A stretch of DNA of 64,000 nt from Culex pipiens pallens (Eukaryota; Arthropoda; Insecta; Diptera; Culicidae). Where the stretch lies: contig NC_068937.1 of NCBI RefSeq assembly GCF_016801865.2, positions 27,677,241 to 27,741,240 of the forward strand, written 5' to 3'. Position 1 is the first letter of the stretch; each line of letters starts with the position of its first letter. The position numbers and the translations under genes are program-made. The notes beneath the pieces are model-generated. The model saw only the letters and a program-made list of their open reading frames with translations. It did not search any database and was not told the DNA's origin. This document shows positions 1 to 11,936 of the stretch, one piece after another.

Positions 1-1090
1 ATGAAATTTAAGTTAAGTTAGGTCCTTAGGTCATTCCAGGTGTAGGAGTTGTCCCTCTGGAATAGGTAAACGCTTTTTAACATAAAAAGTTGCAAAAATT
101 TGCTTAGAAAACATTCAAAATTAAGATCTCTTTAGGTGAATTTGTCCAGCATTCAAAAGGGACAACGCAAACTAGGGACAGAGCCCCAGCGGAACGTGGT
201 GGGCACGTGATCTGCGACGTCAGACTAAAATATTGGACTCATTACTGTAATGAAGCTATCGCTTCCCATTAGCTCAATTGAATAAACGATAAATTCTTGG
301 GATTCTCAAGGCTGCTGCTGCTGCTGGTAGAGATGGTCAAAAGAACCCCTTTTTGCTGCTAGGTTAGGGAAGAGGTTGGTGCGTGGATGTAGCTTCCGGT
401 GCCGGATGCCACGCTTCTGGGTCCAGATTTATGAACGCTAGTAGAAATCGGAGAAATCGTTGTTTGAATTTCAGACAAGAATATTTGATACGACTCAGGC
501 CATAAATGTAACAAAACAAAAAGTATCAATGTCCAAAAGGCACCACAACAATTGTTGCACCGAAATCCATCCTGTTCAAAAGAGGCACACGTCAAAACTC
601 ACAATTCGACGGTAACATTTCAAAAGGCATCATGTACATTTTGACACTTTCTGGGTTATTGCATATTCTGAAAGTACTCCTAATAAGCTACCTCTCCACC
701 AAAAATGAGCAAAAGTTTCTTCAGTAAAGTCTGTTTAATCATGATTTTAAATAAAGTTACATAAACAAAATCTCTGCCATCAGCAGTCCCTGTTTATATA
801 GCCCTGTCAACCTGTCAAACAAAAGACTACATAAACCTCGTGACGAAAAAAAAGCAACATGAACAAAGCGCCATGTACATTCGGCGAAGAAAAACGAATC
901 ATAACAAAGCGTCCCCCTCAATGACAGCAGGGTGATATAGACGTTGGTGATTTCGAAAGAAGTTATGTTTGTTTTTCTCAAATAAAATTACGGAAATAAT
1001 GTTTTATTGAATTTGGATGATCAAGTATCAATAAAAGCAACGTTTTTCATCGTTTGTTATCATTAGAACATCTTATTTTGCTTTTATATT
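1..1090. other. AT-rich non-coding DNA
   Basis: No supported gene. There is a short CTG run (about 311-326). The open frames here are short, lack recognisable domains and show no splice-site logic. I see no terminal inverted repeats. Confidence 0.5.
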
Positions 1091-2060
1091 AAAATGGGAA
1101 TTGAAAATGGATGCTCAACATTCAAATGCGTTTTTCTCAAAACGCATGGTTTGTACATGATGCTTTTTGAAATGTTGGCGTCGAATTGTCGTGTGCCACG
1201 TGTGAGAAATCCGAGCCATCTTCAAACATTGCGCCTCGTCCTCACTCAATTGGACCACTTCCCGTGCATCGCAGCAACAATATCATTGCGAATCATTGTT
1301 GTTGCCAATTCCCCGTCCCTCAGCCCGCTCCCTGGACCCCAACCGCACAGCCGGGACACCCACCATCCACGGGGTCCCCGGGATAGATGGCGCTCCAAGG
1401 TTTCAGTTTCAGCACCAGCCGGTAATCGTATTATTTACGTTTCACGGTTCACGATATTTGTGGCGCGCACACACACACACACACTCCCCGCCATTGTTGT
1501 TGTTGTTGTACACAAAGTTGTTGTCACCGAAGGCTCCCCATTTGTGGCTTCCATTATGGCACGGCACGTGTGTGTGTGTGTGTGTGTGTGTGTTCGCACG
1601 ACAGGAAGCTGTCTCTTTGGGCGCACTTTCCTCCCATGTGTCGGTGTGTGTGTGTGACGCGCCAGCCGCAACACTGTATGGCAGGTGCCCCCGAACAATG
1701 ATCGCGCGCTGTTGACGATGGCCCCAACAAGGAACTACGCGGCAGCAGTTTGTCCACCGCGCCACTTCCGGCTCTTTATTGTGAGTGAGAGAGGAAAGAG
1801 AACAGATCCAAGGTTGTGGCGTCACACACACACATACGTGCTAGCGCGCACTTTTTTTCTTTGTTATTGGTTGTTGTGAGAAAAGTGATTTATTGTTGCC
1901 GTGTGGTTACCCCTTTTGTTGCGGTTTTCGGAGTACCGGCACAAGTTGAGCGGTGCCCAATGGCCGTGAAACGAGAAGCAAATTTCGCTGTAAACTATAT
2001 TGGCGATTTGTTCGATTGTCGTATAGCATGGAAGGGACCATTCTGAGTTCGGAGAACTTT
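1091..2060. other. GC-richer unique island, possible regulatory DNA or leader
   Basis: Base composition rises clearly above the flanking AT-rich DNA and the sequence is not repetitive apart from microsatellites. Overlapping open frames of up to 187 codons exist in several frames, but they run straight through the CA/TG microsatellites and have no recognisable domain, so I do not call a protein. An upstream or non-coding exon, or an enhancer, is possible. Confidence 0.35.
1466..1660. repeat. Mirrored (CA)n and (TG)n microsatellites
   Basis: A (CA)n run at about 1467-1484 is followed by a (TG)n run at about 1567-1593 and a shorter (TG)n near 1643-1658. The first two are complementary, about 80 bases apart, and could pair. 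A further short (CA)n lies near 1824. Confidence 0.8.
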
Positions 2061-4726
2061 TCTGACCTCCTAAACCACGTGGGCACTTTTGTGGAAATTC
2101 ACAACCTCGGAGTTTCTTTAAAATATCTTTTTTTTGCAATATTTAGCACATGTAAATCCGAAAATGAAAAAAGCTTTTTTAAGGATTATTATTTATACAT
2201 TTCAATTCAATCAAAAAATTTCTCAAATAAACCCATGAAGTAATTTCCTCACTTTGAGTGACTTTCACTTGCGGTCATCGATCTTAGCTTAGACCTTGAT
2301 AATTATGATTCGAAATATCCTTTTGAGAACACTCTCTAGAATTTCGCAATCTTTTTTTTGCATTTTGCATCATAAGATTTTTCTTACAAGAATCCATACA
2401 ATTTTGCGGGCTGGTCTTACAAAATGGGCATTTGGATGTTCGAAAATCTGTGTTTTCAGAAGGGATTTTCTGATCGATTTGATGACATTGGCAATTTTTA
2501 AGATTAAGGTTATTTTTTAGACTCTGCACAAAAAAATGGTAATCGGGAAAAATATTTCCGTTTTCAAACAAATATTTGAATTCTCAAAACAAGATATTTT
2601 TTATTTCGTATTTTTTTATATGCTTTAGGGAACTAATAAATGCATATGCAAATGAGATATGTATTTTAGAAAAAAAAGATTTTTTGTAAAACAAATCAGA
2701 AATACTGAAAAAATGATCCTAATGTTGGTTGATGACATACTGCCTCTTAAAGTTTAAATTGAAAAAAAAAAAAACGTTTGTGCAATTGTGTGCTCTTTCC
2801 TATAAAAATAATTGCGAAATTTTAGAATCAAGAGTAACATTTTGAAACGGCTAAAAACACTTTTTTTACATTTCCAAATGTTGGCCTGTTTTGAAAAATT
2901 TCTAAATTATGTTTATAGAACAGGCAAAAAATTTAACAAAAATATTTTTACCGCTAAAAATCAAATCAATAGTTTCCGAGATATCATGAGTTGAAAATGG
3001 AGAGCTAATTAGATGACATCGAGAAAACATTATTTTATATCAAATTTATTTTTTTAAGAGGCTGTATCTAACCAACCAGCAGTCTAATTAACATAGTCGA
3101 AAAATTTAGGATTTGTTTCAGCATTTGGAAAATATTTTTCATTAATTACGTTTGAAGTGCAAAAAACAGAATATTTTTCAAAAAAAAATACCTTTAAATG
3201 TCTATAAATTGAAATCGGTGCACTTTAAAAAAAAACTGTGAATTAAAAGTCGATACGGATAAATAATAACAATTTGGAGGCAACGTGGTTTATGAACGAG
3301 TCAAGAATCGACCAAGTTTATTCCAAATCAAATACAATGATTTTTTTGTGAAAACATAAAGAATTACTTACTTTCTAACATTTTTGAAACAAAAAAATCG
3401 ACAAATCTTCAATATTCAAAAAAAAAACAAGGTTGTTAACGATAAAATTATCGAGTATAGTTCTATCGTTATCGTTTTCAGTATTTTCAAAAAAAAAAAA
3501 AAAATCAAAAGGCATATAAAATTTTGCAAAGTTTGATACTCGTATTCCTTTTTTTGTAAATTTGAGTATTTTCGAAAAATACGGTAATTTGTGAAAATTT
3601 TAATGTTATCAAAAAAAAAAACTAATAAATTGATAAAGCATACGAAAATTCAATTCGTTTGATACACATATTGCAAATTATAAAAATTTTAGTAGTTTCG
3701 AATAAATACGGTGGTTTGTGAAAATTTTAATATTTTACAAAAATACTTTAATAAAACTAATGTATTGATCCTCCTAAAGTATAAAGCAATAAAAATATCA
3801 ACCTTGAGTTTTTAATTTTTCTAAACTTACATAATGCTCTTTAAATTGGTCTGGAAATTTCTCTTAGAAAACACTAACACGAATTTTGAAAAAAAAACAA
3901 CTTGAGAAAACTATCATGAAGTTGAGAAAAAACTGTATTTTTCTCACTTTAATTTTTATAGAACATTTAAAATCAACTACTGAAAATTATGAATACAAAG
4001 TATATGAAGAAATGTTTTATAGAAAACCTAGATGTTTGGTTATCAAAAGTTCGGAAATTTTATGCCCTTTCCGATGCCATTTAGGTTGACTTGTGAATCG
4101 TGGACCGGTTCGGATGCCGGCGGATTTTCCGACGACGTAATTCCGGGTTGGTACGAAATTCCAATGATAAATCTATTCAATCGATACAAAGACCCCCAAA
4201 ACGGTGTTATACCCACACCAAAATATTTATTTAGCATTTCTTTGGTAATATATTAACATTTAGTTAAATTAAAAGTTTACAAAATTAAGTTTAAATAAGT
4301 TTTTTTTTTATATATAGAGTTTCCAGAGTTATATAAACTTTTATACTAAGTAATTAGTAAACTTTATATTCAAATTATTTTTTTAATCAGTCAAGGATAC
4401 CTATTTGGAGTTGGGAGACTGGATTTATGGCGATTTGTCAACAAATAACTTTATTTATGTTAATTTTTCGAAAGGTGTACAAACTTTTTTTGGACCTTTT
4501 TTTGATTTTTGTAATAGTATTTGTTATAGAACTTTTTATTGAAATCATCTTTTCATGTGCTTTTTGTACCAAAATGTTTAGCATGAGTTTCAGAACAAAA
4601 CGTAGTACTAGGTTTCTGCCAACATTAAATTGTTTAGATGTTTCATCACAATATGTGCATAGTGCCCAAGGGGTGTAAATACTTTTTTTAGATACTGTAT
4701 GTATCAAAAAATGCTTTTTCAATTTT
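2061..4726. other. Very AT-rich non-coding DNA with a small GC-rich patch
   Basis: Long A and T homopolymers dominate and no gene is supported. A patch at about 4060-4215 is distinctly richer in GC than its surroundings and has a short open frame of about 74 codons. It may be a decayed mobile-element fragment, but I do not recognise it. Confidence 0.45.
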
Positions 4727-4730
4727 TCTT

Positions 4731-4925
4731 TACACAGAAAAAAATTGTAATATTAGGAAATGGTGATAGATTTTGTGTAATTTTTTTTTTTATCTTGCAT
4801 CACGAACTCGTGAATTCTCATCAGTTTTTGGTGAATTTTGATCAGGTTCACATTTTGATACATTTTTTGGGTAAAATTACTCAAATTTTAAACCTCCAAA
4901 ATTCCACAATTTTTTTTGTGTGCAT
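4731..4925. mobile_element. Small MITE-like element with inverted ends
   Basis: Left end ACACAGAAAAAAATTGT and right end ACAATTTTTTTTGTGTG are near-complementary. They enclose about 190 AT-rich bases with no coding potential. I could not fix a target duplication, so the exact limits are uncertain. Confidence 0.4.
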
Positions 4926-6486
4926 AGTACTGTGCTTAGTACAGATGAAATTAATTTCCTATTTTTTTGTGCGATCCATTTTCGCTTAAAGTGAGGTAGT
5001 AGTCCATCGTCGCCATATTGGCTGCCATCTTAAATTTCTCATTTCACTTTAGAATATTTGAGTCACTTTTTATCACAATATGGCCCAAAAAAGATAGAGA
5101 AACTTTGATTATTGAATCCTTTCCGTATCTTGACTTTTCGGGAAACGAATGTGTTTATTCCGACTGCTGTCTCGATTCACCCCGATCGGTGGCATTGAGT
5201 TTTCAACTTTCAATTTTGCTCCAGCATCTGCAACAACAAACCATTTCTTGCACTGAATAAACATGTAATCTAACCCTTATAAAATGTACGTTATAATCTG
5301 CATTGCAGCTTTCTTCCTAGATCAAAACTGCATGCCGCGCTTTTATTTGTTCACCAAAGTACTTTATATCAGTCTCATTCACTGGATGCTGCAGCAACGA
5401 AACTACAGAGCCCGGTGGAGACTCCCATTGACAATACCCGCCAAAGAAGGGGGTTCAAAAGACAAGCTGCCGCACTGTCCCTATTGTTGGCATAGTCGTC
5501 TATGTCGGTCTTTTTCTCGGCGAGAGCAACAGCAACTTGAACGGGGAAGGTAAAAAAGCATTGAAAATTAAGTTCTTTTTCGCGCCCGGACGAGTGTGTG
5601 CTTCTTACCCGCGGGTAATGATGATTATAAAATTTTAACATCGTCATCATCGTCAGCCGTCGCTGGTGTATGATCTGCAACGCGGTGGCACTGTCGTGAC
5701 GGAATTGACAACGGCCAGAGGTGTGGCGTGGGTTGACGATTTATAAAAAGTTTTTTGCTAAATATTTAGTAATATCAAGTTGAAGCTTTTTTCAATGATT
5801 GATTTTCATTTTTTTTAAATAACTTTTGAAAATTTTGAAATAGAAAAAAACACACACACTCTTTATTACGGTTTATGAACTCTATCAAAAATATATAAAT
5901 GTTCCTAAGCCATTTAGAAGTTGTGCTAGAAAATCAGGACCTTTAAAATTAAAATCGGATGGTTGCTGCTTTCTCGCTGAGGAAACATTTTTGAACAGTC
6001 ATAAATAAAATTAATAATATAAATTTAAGTAAATTAGTAAACCCTTGCATCAATTTGAGTTATCACCATATTTTCCACGTTTGAACAGCATTTTTTCTTA
6101 AGTACCATCGATTAAGTTGAATCTTGACTACATTCTGAATAGGGACAGCAGTTTTTAGTGCTCTTAAAAGCTTAAAATTTTGAAACCGATTTTGGCTGTT
6201 TTGTGTATGTTTTATCCAAAACCAGTAAAAAATATCCAAATATTGTGCAGTAAAAAGGATAAAATTGCTGACCCATTTCGCTCCATGTGTCCCGATTCAC
6301 CCCAGATGACGGTATTTTGAATTATTCGGAAATTAAATTACCTGAAACGAGAAATAAAAATGTTTTTAATTACTATGTGTTGTTTTGATATGTGAATGAG
6401 TGATAAATTGTCAAAAATATTAATGAAGTGTTTTTAAATAATAAAGTCTGCAATAGATTTTTTTTTGTATTTTTTATTTGCCTTAT
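4926..6486. other. Non-coding DNA, no recognisable gene
   Basis: Mixed AT-rich sequence with a slightly GC-richer portion at about 5090-5720. Short frames of 80-101 codons occur on both strands and overlap each other; none has a recognisable motif. The phrase CGATTCACCCC occurs twice (near 5173 and 6294), suggesting decayed dispersed repeats. Confidence 0.4.
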
Positions 6487-7618
6487 GAGCAATTCTCTAC
6501 CAAAACCAAAAATGGATTTTATTTGTATTTTTTTGATTTGGCTCAAACTTTGTGGGGGCCTTCCCTATGACCAAATAAGCTATTTTGTGTCATTGGTTCA
6601 CCCATACAAGTCTCCATACAATTTTGGCTGCTGTCCATACAAAAGTGGTACGTAAATATTCAAACAGCTGTAACTTTTGAGTGAATTTTTTGATAAAGTT
6701 TTAAATCAAGACTAACATTTTAAAAGGGCCAAACATTGAATATTACGCTCATTTAAAATGCTAGTCTTGATTTCTTTTCCAAATATTTTTTTTGAAAAGA
6801 TCGGAAAATTTCACGAATGTTTCATGTTTTATCATTGAAAATCAGACCATTAGTTGCTGAGATATCGACATTAGAAAATGGTGGGTTGTTTTGGCGAGAC
6901 TTGAAAAAAAAACAATTTTCGTGTTTCTTTTGCTTAAAGCGGCTGTATCGCAGCAACCCGAGGTCCTATCTTCAATGCCTCTTATACAATTTTATAGCAA
7001 ATTTTCTAAACTTTCTGAATATTTTTAGAAATGGTCCATGAGTCACTATTTTTAAAAATAGAAAAACTGCAAATATTTCGCTAAAATCAAACTTTCGGTG
7101 GCAATATCTTGAAAACAGAGCCCTTTATTAAAAAATCTGTAAAGTGTTTTTCGATTGGAAATTCGAAATTGGAAAAATTACGTCAAATTTGTTTTTGTAT
7201 GAAATTTCGATTTTTTCCAAGAATCACTATTTTTCCAAAAAATCATAACTCGGCTGCAGATTTTTTAACCATGTTTTTCTATGGCTCAAAAGTTGCGGGT
7301 TTTTATCCCCTTAAACATATCAAAAAATCTCGAAAATCAAAAAATACGAATTTTGGGAAATTGAGATTTTGTAAAAAAAAATGATTAAAAAATCTGCAAA
7401 TTTGTTTTTCCGTGTACCTATTTTTTTCAATAGTCCTTAACAATACCTACAACTTTACTGAAGATTGATCAGAAAATTCACTCAAAGACTACAGCTGTTT
7501 GAATATTTACGTAAAATAGATTATTTGGTCATAGGGGAGGCCCCCACAAAGTTCTCCAAATCTTAAAATACAAAAAATAAAAATGGTCGAAATCAGCCGA
7601 TTTCATAGAGAGTTGCTC
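6487..7618 (+). mobile_element. Foldback MITE, family L, copy 1 (complete)
   Basis: Ends GAGCAATTCTCTAC (6487-6500) and ATAGAGAGTTGCTC (7605-7618) are inverted repeats matching at 12 of 14. TTAT flanks both sides (6483-6486 and 7619-7622) and reads as a 4-bp target duplication. Long subterminal inverted arms hold the phrases GTGGGGGCCTTCCC and CAAACAGCTGTAAC in both orientations (near 6553/7545 and 6660/7492). No transposase frame is present. Related copies lie at 30306-31235 and 37511-38440. Confidence 0.8.
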
Positions 7619-8861
7619 TTATGTCAAAAGTATATGGTCAAAAAAATAAGTATTGTTATTATTTTTTTTTTGAGGAGGGTTTATGTAAACTTTCTGGTGG
7701 CTTTAATTGTAATTTTTTTCGAAATAGTTTTTTTTGCATCCTCTGCCCGAAATAAATTGTATTTTTTTAAATTTCATTTGAGTTTTTGCTTTCTCTTGAA
7801 AAAGGCTGTTTTTTGAAAGAAAACGGTTTTCAAAAAATAATTGATATGAGTTTTGGCATTCTTTTAAACAACAACAGTCCTGAGAATAATGTAAAGAGAT
7901 GGCTTTTTAATTTATTTCTGATTTTTTAAGCATAAGTGATTCCTTAAAATGAATAGTTTAAAATATCTTAAAGATAGTTTTTTTTAGTTTCAGCATTCTT
8001 TAGAACATCAGCAGTTGAAAAACATATTGAAATATTATGTATCGGAATATTTATGTTTTTTGCACCATTTTCAAAAAGGTAGTTTCGGTATTAGTTTCAC
8101 TCATTATTGAAGAGTAATTTTAATTTGTTTATGAGAGATTTTTTTTTTGTATTCTAAGGAAAGGAGATGCCGTTCAAATACTTTGCAAAATAAACGAAAA
8201 GATTTTGAAATTAAACACAAAACAATCCCTATAACTTTGGCGAAACGATTTTAAGCGAAATGTATCAAAGTAACTGATTAGGACTGTATTCAATCATTGA
8301 ATTATCATGAATAGTTGAATTTCTGAAATGCTATTTTTGAATTGTTAAAAAAAATGTCGAGACTTTTGGAAAAAAAAATCATTGGCAAAACAAAGAAAAA
8401 TGCAAGCAAAATATGGGCCAAACAAAAAGTGTTAAAAATTTACATGGAACTTGGAATACTTGTGGAAAAACTTGTGAAAATTGATAATTTGAATGCATTT
8501 ACAATTATTATTTCCAACCTATTTTGCATGGACTTTGTTTGAACAAAAACTGGTTTCTAAGATAAGGCCTTTAAAAGAAAAAAAAATTGAGGGACAGGTT
8601 AGTTTGGCCCTTCATATTAGCCTCCTATTCCAACTGACAGTTAAAACAATGTTTGACCAAATCTTGGGTTTTTTTAAAATAATTTAGTTTAAAAGAAAAT
8701 TTATATCAAGCTTGACATTCTTAAAAGACTTAAAAGAGGAAAATTAGATAATTTTTGGAATTCATTAGAACTATTTCTCTGGAATTATATTCTTGCCGAT
8801 AATAAAATGAAATTGAGTTGATTTATTGTAGTTAACGCTTAGTGCTATTGAAATAATTATG
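7619..8861. other. AT-rich non-coding DNA
   Basis: No supported gene, RNA or complete mobile element. The short open frames here have the biased Lys/Phe/Ile composition expected from translated AT-rich DNA. Confidence 0.45.
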
Positions 8862-8931
8862 ATTAATTTTAATCTGACTATTTCCGTGAAATTAAATCAT
8901 ATTTCACCGAAATAGTCCTATTAAAATTTAT
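8862..8931. repeat. Strong hairpin (inverted repeat)
   Basis: Arms 8876-8892 and 8901-8917 (GACTATTTCCGTGAAAT against its complement) pair at 16 of 17 positions around an 8-base loop. The pairing continues outward imperfectly through TTTTAAT to about 8862 and 8931. It could be a tiny palindromic MITE, a decayed element end or a hairpin RNA; nothing else distinguishes these. Confidence 0.6.
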
Positions 8932-9238
8932 TTTTATCGATTCTCGGTGACCAAAACAATATGGCAATATAATTTTTTTTAAGCAGTAAAAAAATTTAAT
9001 TAAATGGTTTGGTAATTGGTTACACAATCCGAAGTGATTCCTCCTCTCACTCAAAGGTTATTTGATTCAGTCTGAATTTGTATCGGTGTACAGATGTACA
9101 CCAAATAAACACAATTTTGAGCTAGGCTTACTCGAAAAAGTGTAATTTTCGTCTCTAACTTATGTTTAAATTACTTTTTTTCGTCATAAAACAGTTTATT
9201 TTTGTTAATATGACCTTGAATAGCACATCTAGACATGT

Positions 9239-9483
9239 TTGAAGTTGAAGTCAGTAAACGCTACAATTTCGTCATGGTATGATAGATTTAGGCTTCGTGA
9301 ACATGCTCCAATCGACAGAAATGATTTTTAGTGAATTCCCTTCCAATTAATAAAATTGTTAATTTCGGGTTTAAATGCTTTCGAATCATCTTAATGCATT
9401 TAAATTCAATTCATTCGATTGGAGCGTGCTCAGCGAGCCCAAATCTATCATACCTAGCTGAAACTGAAGCTTTTACTTCAAAA
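9239..9483. mobile_element. Inverted-repeat element of about 245 bp
   Basis: The left arm carries GGTATGATAGATTTAGGCT and a CTCCAATCGA end. The right arm carries the complement of GGTATGATAGATTTGGGCT and of the same CTCCAATCGA, with TTTGAAGT at both outer ends. Pairing is good but interrupted. There is no coding content; a decayed MITE is the simplest reading. Confidence 0.5.
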
Positions 9484-10287
9484 ATGGCGAGCTGAATGAT
9501 TTTTCATCATATCAGAACTAGGGGCTCATCCCCTCATCACCACGTGGTCATTTCATTTTATACTAATCAGACTTAGAGTTATTTGTTCAAGTTTCTGGTA
9601 TAACACCATTTTTTTGTATTTTCTGTTAAATTTTGATAATCTATTCGACCTGTTAAGGCGTCTTATCAGTGAACTCCCTAAGTCAACCCCTCGCTACACC
9701 TCTGCCTGCAGTCGCATCCAGCAGTCAAGCAATGCGCGCGTTCAAAAGAACTCTCCAAGTGCCTACTATAGTAAGGCAAAAGAAGCACGAGAAAAGGGGT
9801 AGATTTGGCTTAACTTGAAGAGGCTGCCAAAGAATGAGAAAGAAGAAGAAGAATACGAAGAAACTAGAGTAATTGTAAGGCTACGTATAATATAATCAAC
9901 AGTCGCTCGCGATCTTCGATACCATCTCATCTCATCCGATTTCTTGCCTCTCTTTCGTTCGCTCTCATTCTAAGGTAGCAGTCCATGTCGGATAATGGGA
10001 ATTGAGCTTTGGATGAAGGAATCGCTGGATGGATGGACTTGGTTGGATGTGGCGGGAGCAGCTCAAACAAAAACAGAGTTAATAGAATAGCTTGCTGGGG
10101 AAGGGTGGTCACGCGAAAAAAAAACGAGAAGGGCCAGGGGAGGGGAAGATTTGCTCTTCTTTTTCTTTGTGCCGACGATCGTTTGGAAATCAAAACAAGT
10201 CCACGTTTTGGGCGAGCACAGATAAAAATTTGACTGTTTTTGAAGAATGACTTTAAAATAAATAATATTTTCTATCGAAACTGTGGC
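9484..10287. other. Non-coding DNA with a GC-richer part
   Basis: The stretch from about 9640 to 10220 is richer in GC and purine-rich in places (GAAGAAGAAG near 9840). Frames of 62 to 88 codons overlap on both strands and none is recognisable. No TATA box or splice pattern convinced me. Confidence 0.35.
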
Positions 10288-11358
10288 TTTATAAATAGGG
10301 CGTCCAATTTTCCCGGGTTTTGAATTTCCCGGGAAACGAGAAAAATATTTTTGAAATCCCGGGAATTTCCGGGATCCCGGGAAATTTTTGAAGCAGTCAT
10401 AAAATTGTTTGTTTTCATAATATTTGATATGTTTTCAAGCTCAATAATAATAATTGGTGACAATCTACACTTCAATCTAAACAAGGACGACAGTTTTTAA
10501 ATAACTTAAAAGAAATTAAAATTGTTTTTTTTATTTAAAAAAAAGTTCAAATTTAAATTTTCAATGTCATTCAAATTAAATAAGTGTTTTATAAATAAAT
10601 TTCTTCTATATATTTTAATATATGCCATAACTAGAAAAGCTAGACAAATTTCTTTAAAAATATCTACAAAAACGAAAAGCGACAACAAAACAAGAGTTTT
10701 TTTTTAAAAAAAAAAGGTCCTATAAGCTATTGTCCTTCATATTTAAAAAAAAACAGTCAATGCAAAATTTTAGATAACTTTTGAATGTTTTATTTTATAT
10801 AAAACATATTTTTATAATTCTCTTTAAGTTACTACCGCCAACTAGGGAAAATCAGGAATACAGGCTGAAAAGGTACAGGAGATTTCAGAGCAATACATTT
10901 GGAAATCGGTGTACTAAATTTTTTTTCTGTTCCTGTTTTAGCCGAAGTTATTCAAAACACGATGCAATTTTTTTTTCTTAAATAGCTGTCTTATTTCGTT
11001 ACTTGCCCCAAAATCCGGAGTGTGTGTGTGTGTGTGCAACCAACCAAACGGGACCACGCGGCCGCTTCTTACAAATTGAGTTGTTTCCATGTATTTTTAG
11101 ATCTACATTCTGTACATGCAAATAACTCGCATAGGCATTTGGAAGGTGTTAGCTCTGCCGAGCTTCGGTGACCCATTTCTACGCTGGCTAGCCAAGCGCG
11201 AGGTACTTCAGCTTTATCGACAAGCCCCGCCCTGAAGAACGTTTGCACCAATCGGGTTCAAACGTTATTTAGAACTTCCGAACCCTTGTCAAATGGACAA
11301 GGACCCAGCGCGTATATAGTTGGTAGTAACAGTATTCCTAATTCCAGTCATAGCTCAC

Positions 11359-11775
11359 CATGTCGCGATGGCCTAGTGGTTAGCATTTTTGCTTACCAAT
11401 CCAAAGGACGGGGGATCGAACCCCGACTCGAGCGACTTTGGTTTTTCGTTCATGTTCAGAGTTTCAAGATTTATATTTCCTACAAGCCTTACCCGACAAA
11501 CTTCGTTCTGCCTTTTTTTTTCGTTTGTTGACGTTTTTTGATTTTTTGCTTATTCAGCCTTCTGTGATCAAAATATGATTTTACGTAACTTTCTCCATAC
11601 AATTTGCCGATGCTCCGGAATCGGTTCCAGAGTGGCCAAAGTGTCAATTAGTTAGCGTAAGAACCTTCGTTGGGCTTATACGAACCCAACGCAACAAAAA
11701 TCACCTCGATCCGACGTTCCGTATTGAACTGATTCGCGTTCGAACAAAACCGTCGAAATTTTTTATATATATAGA
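11359..11775 (+). mobile_element. Second SINE-like element with TATA-repeat tail, nested in the first
   Basis: The head at 11362-11435 is tRNA-like: GTCGC/GCGAC acceptor pairs, A-box region TGGCCTAGTGG, and a 5-bp T stem CGGGG/CCCCG around GATCGAA. The anticodon arm is degraded. The body ends in TATATATATAG. A reverse-complement, head-less copy of the same body lies at 12388-12677. I found no clear target duplication here. A LINE 3' end fused to a tRNA-like head is an alternative description. Confidence 0.65.
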
Positions 11776-11788
11776 TACTTTCTCGTTG

Positions 11789-11863
11789 GGAGCAGATGGG
11801 AATCGAACCCAGAACCATTCGCTTACAAAGCGAACAGCGTAACCAGTCAGCCACGGCCACTCC
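11789..11863 (-). pseudogene. tRNA-Thr(TGT)-like SINE head
   Basis: On the minus strand a seven-pair acceptor stem forms between GGAGTGG and CTGCTCC (two wobbles). The anticodon stem TTCGC/GCGAA encloses the loop TTTGTAA, giving anticodon TGT. The B box GGTTCGATTCC is a perfect consensus match and the A-box region reads TGGCTGACTGG. The T stem has one mismatch. It sits two bases inside the target duplication, so it is a SINE promoter head rather than a free tRNA gene. Confidence 0.75.
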
Positions 11864-11936
11864 TCACTTGCCCCAAAATCCGGAGTTTGATGAAAAATAA
11901 TTTAAGATGATAATTTTCAATTTTAATATCATAAAT

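Larger units (their letters stand above)
11022..11865 (-). mobile_element. tRNA-derived SINE with 21-bp target duplication, split by a second SINE
   Basis: A 21-base direct repeat beginning ACTTGCCCCA and ending CCGGAGT lies at 11001-11021 and 11866-11886, exactly bordering this segment. On the minus strand the element starts with a 75-nt tRNA-like head, continues through a GC-moderate body and ends in a (CA)n tail at 11036-11022. This is the standard layout of a pol III-transcribed SINE moved by target-primed reverse transcription. The body is interrupted by a plus-strand SINE (11359-11775), leaving about 430 bp of its own sequence. Confidence 0.85.

Noticed and set aside
1094..1657. 187-codon plus-strand frame
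   Set aside because: It reads straight through CA and TG microsatellites, giving Thr-His and Val-Cys runs. Overlapping frames on both strands do the same.
11362..11435. Functional tRNA gene on the plus strand
   Set aside because: The acceptor stem pairs at only five of seven, the anticodon arm is broken, and the segment continues into a SINE body with a TATA-repeat tail.
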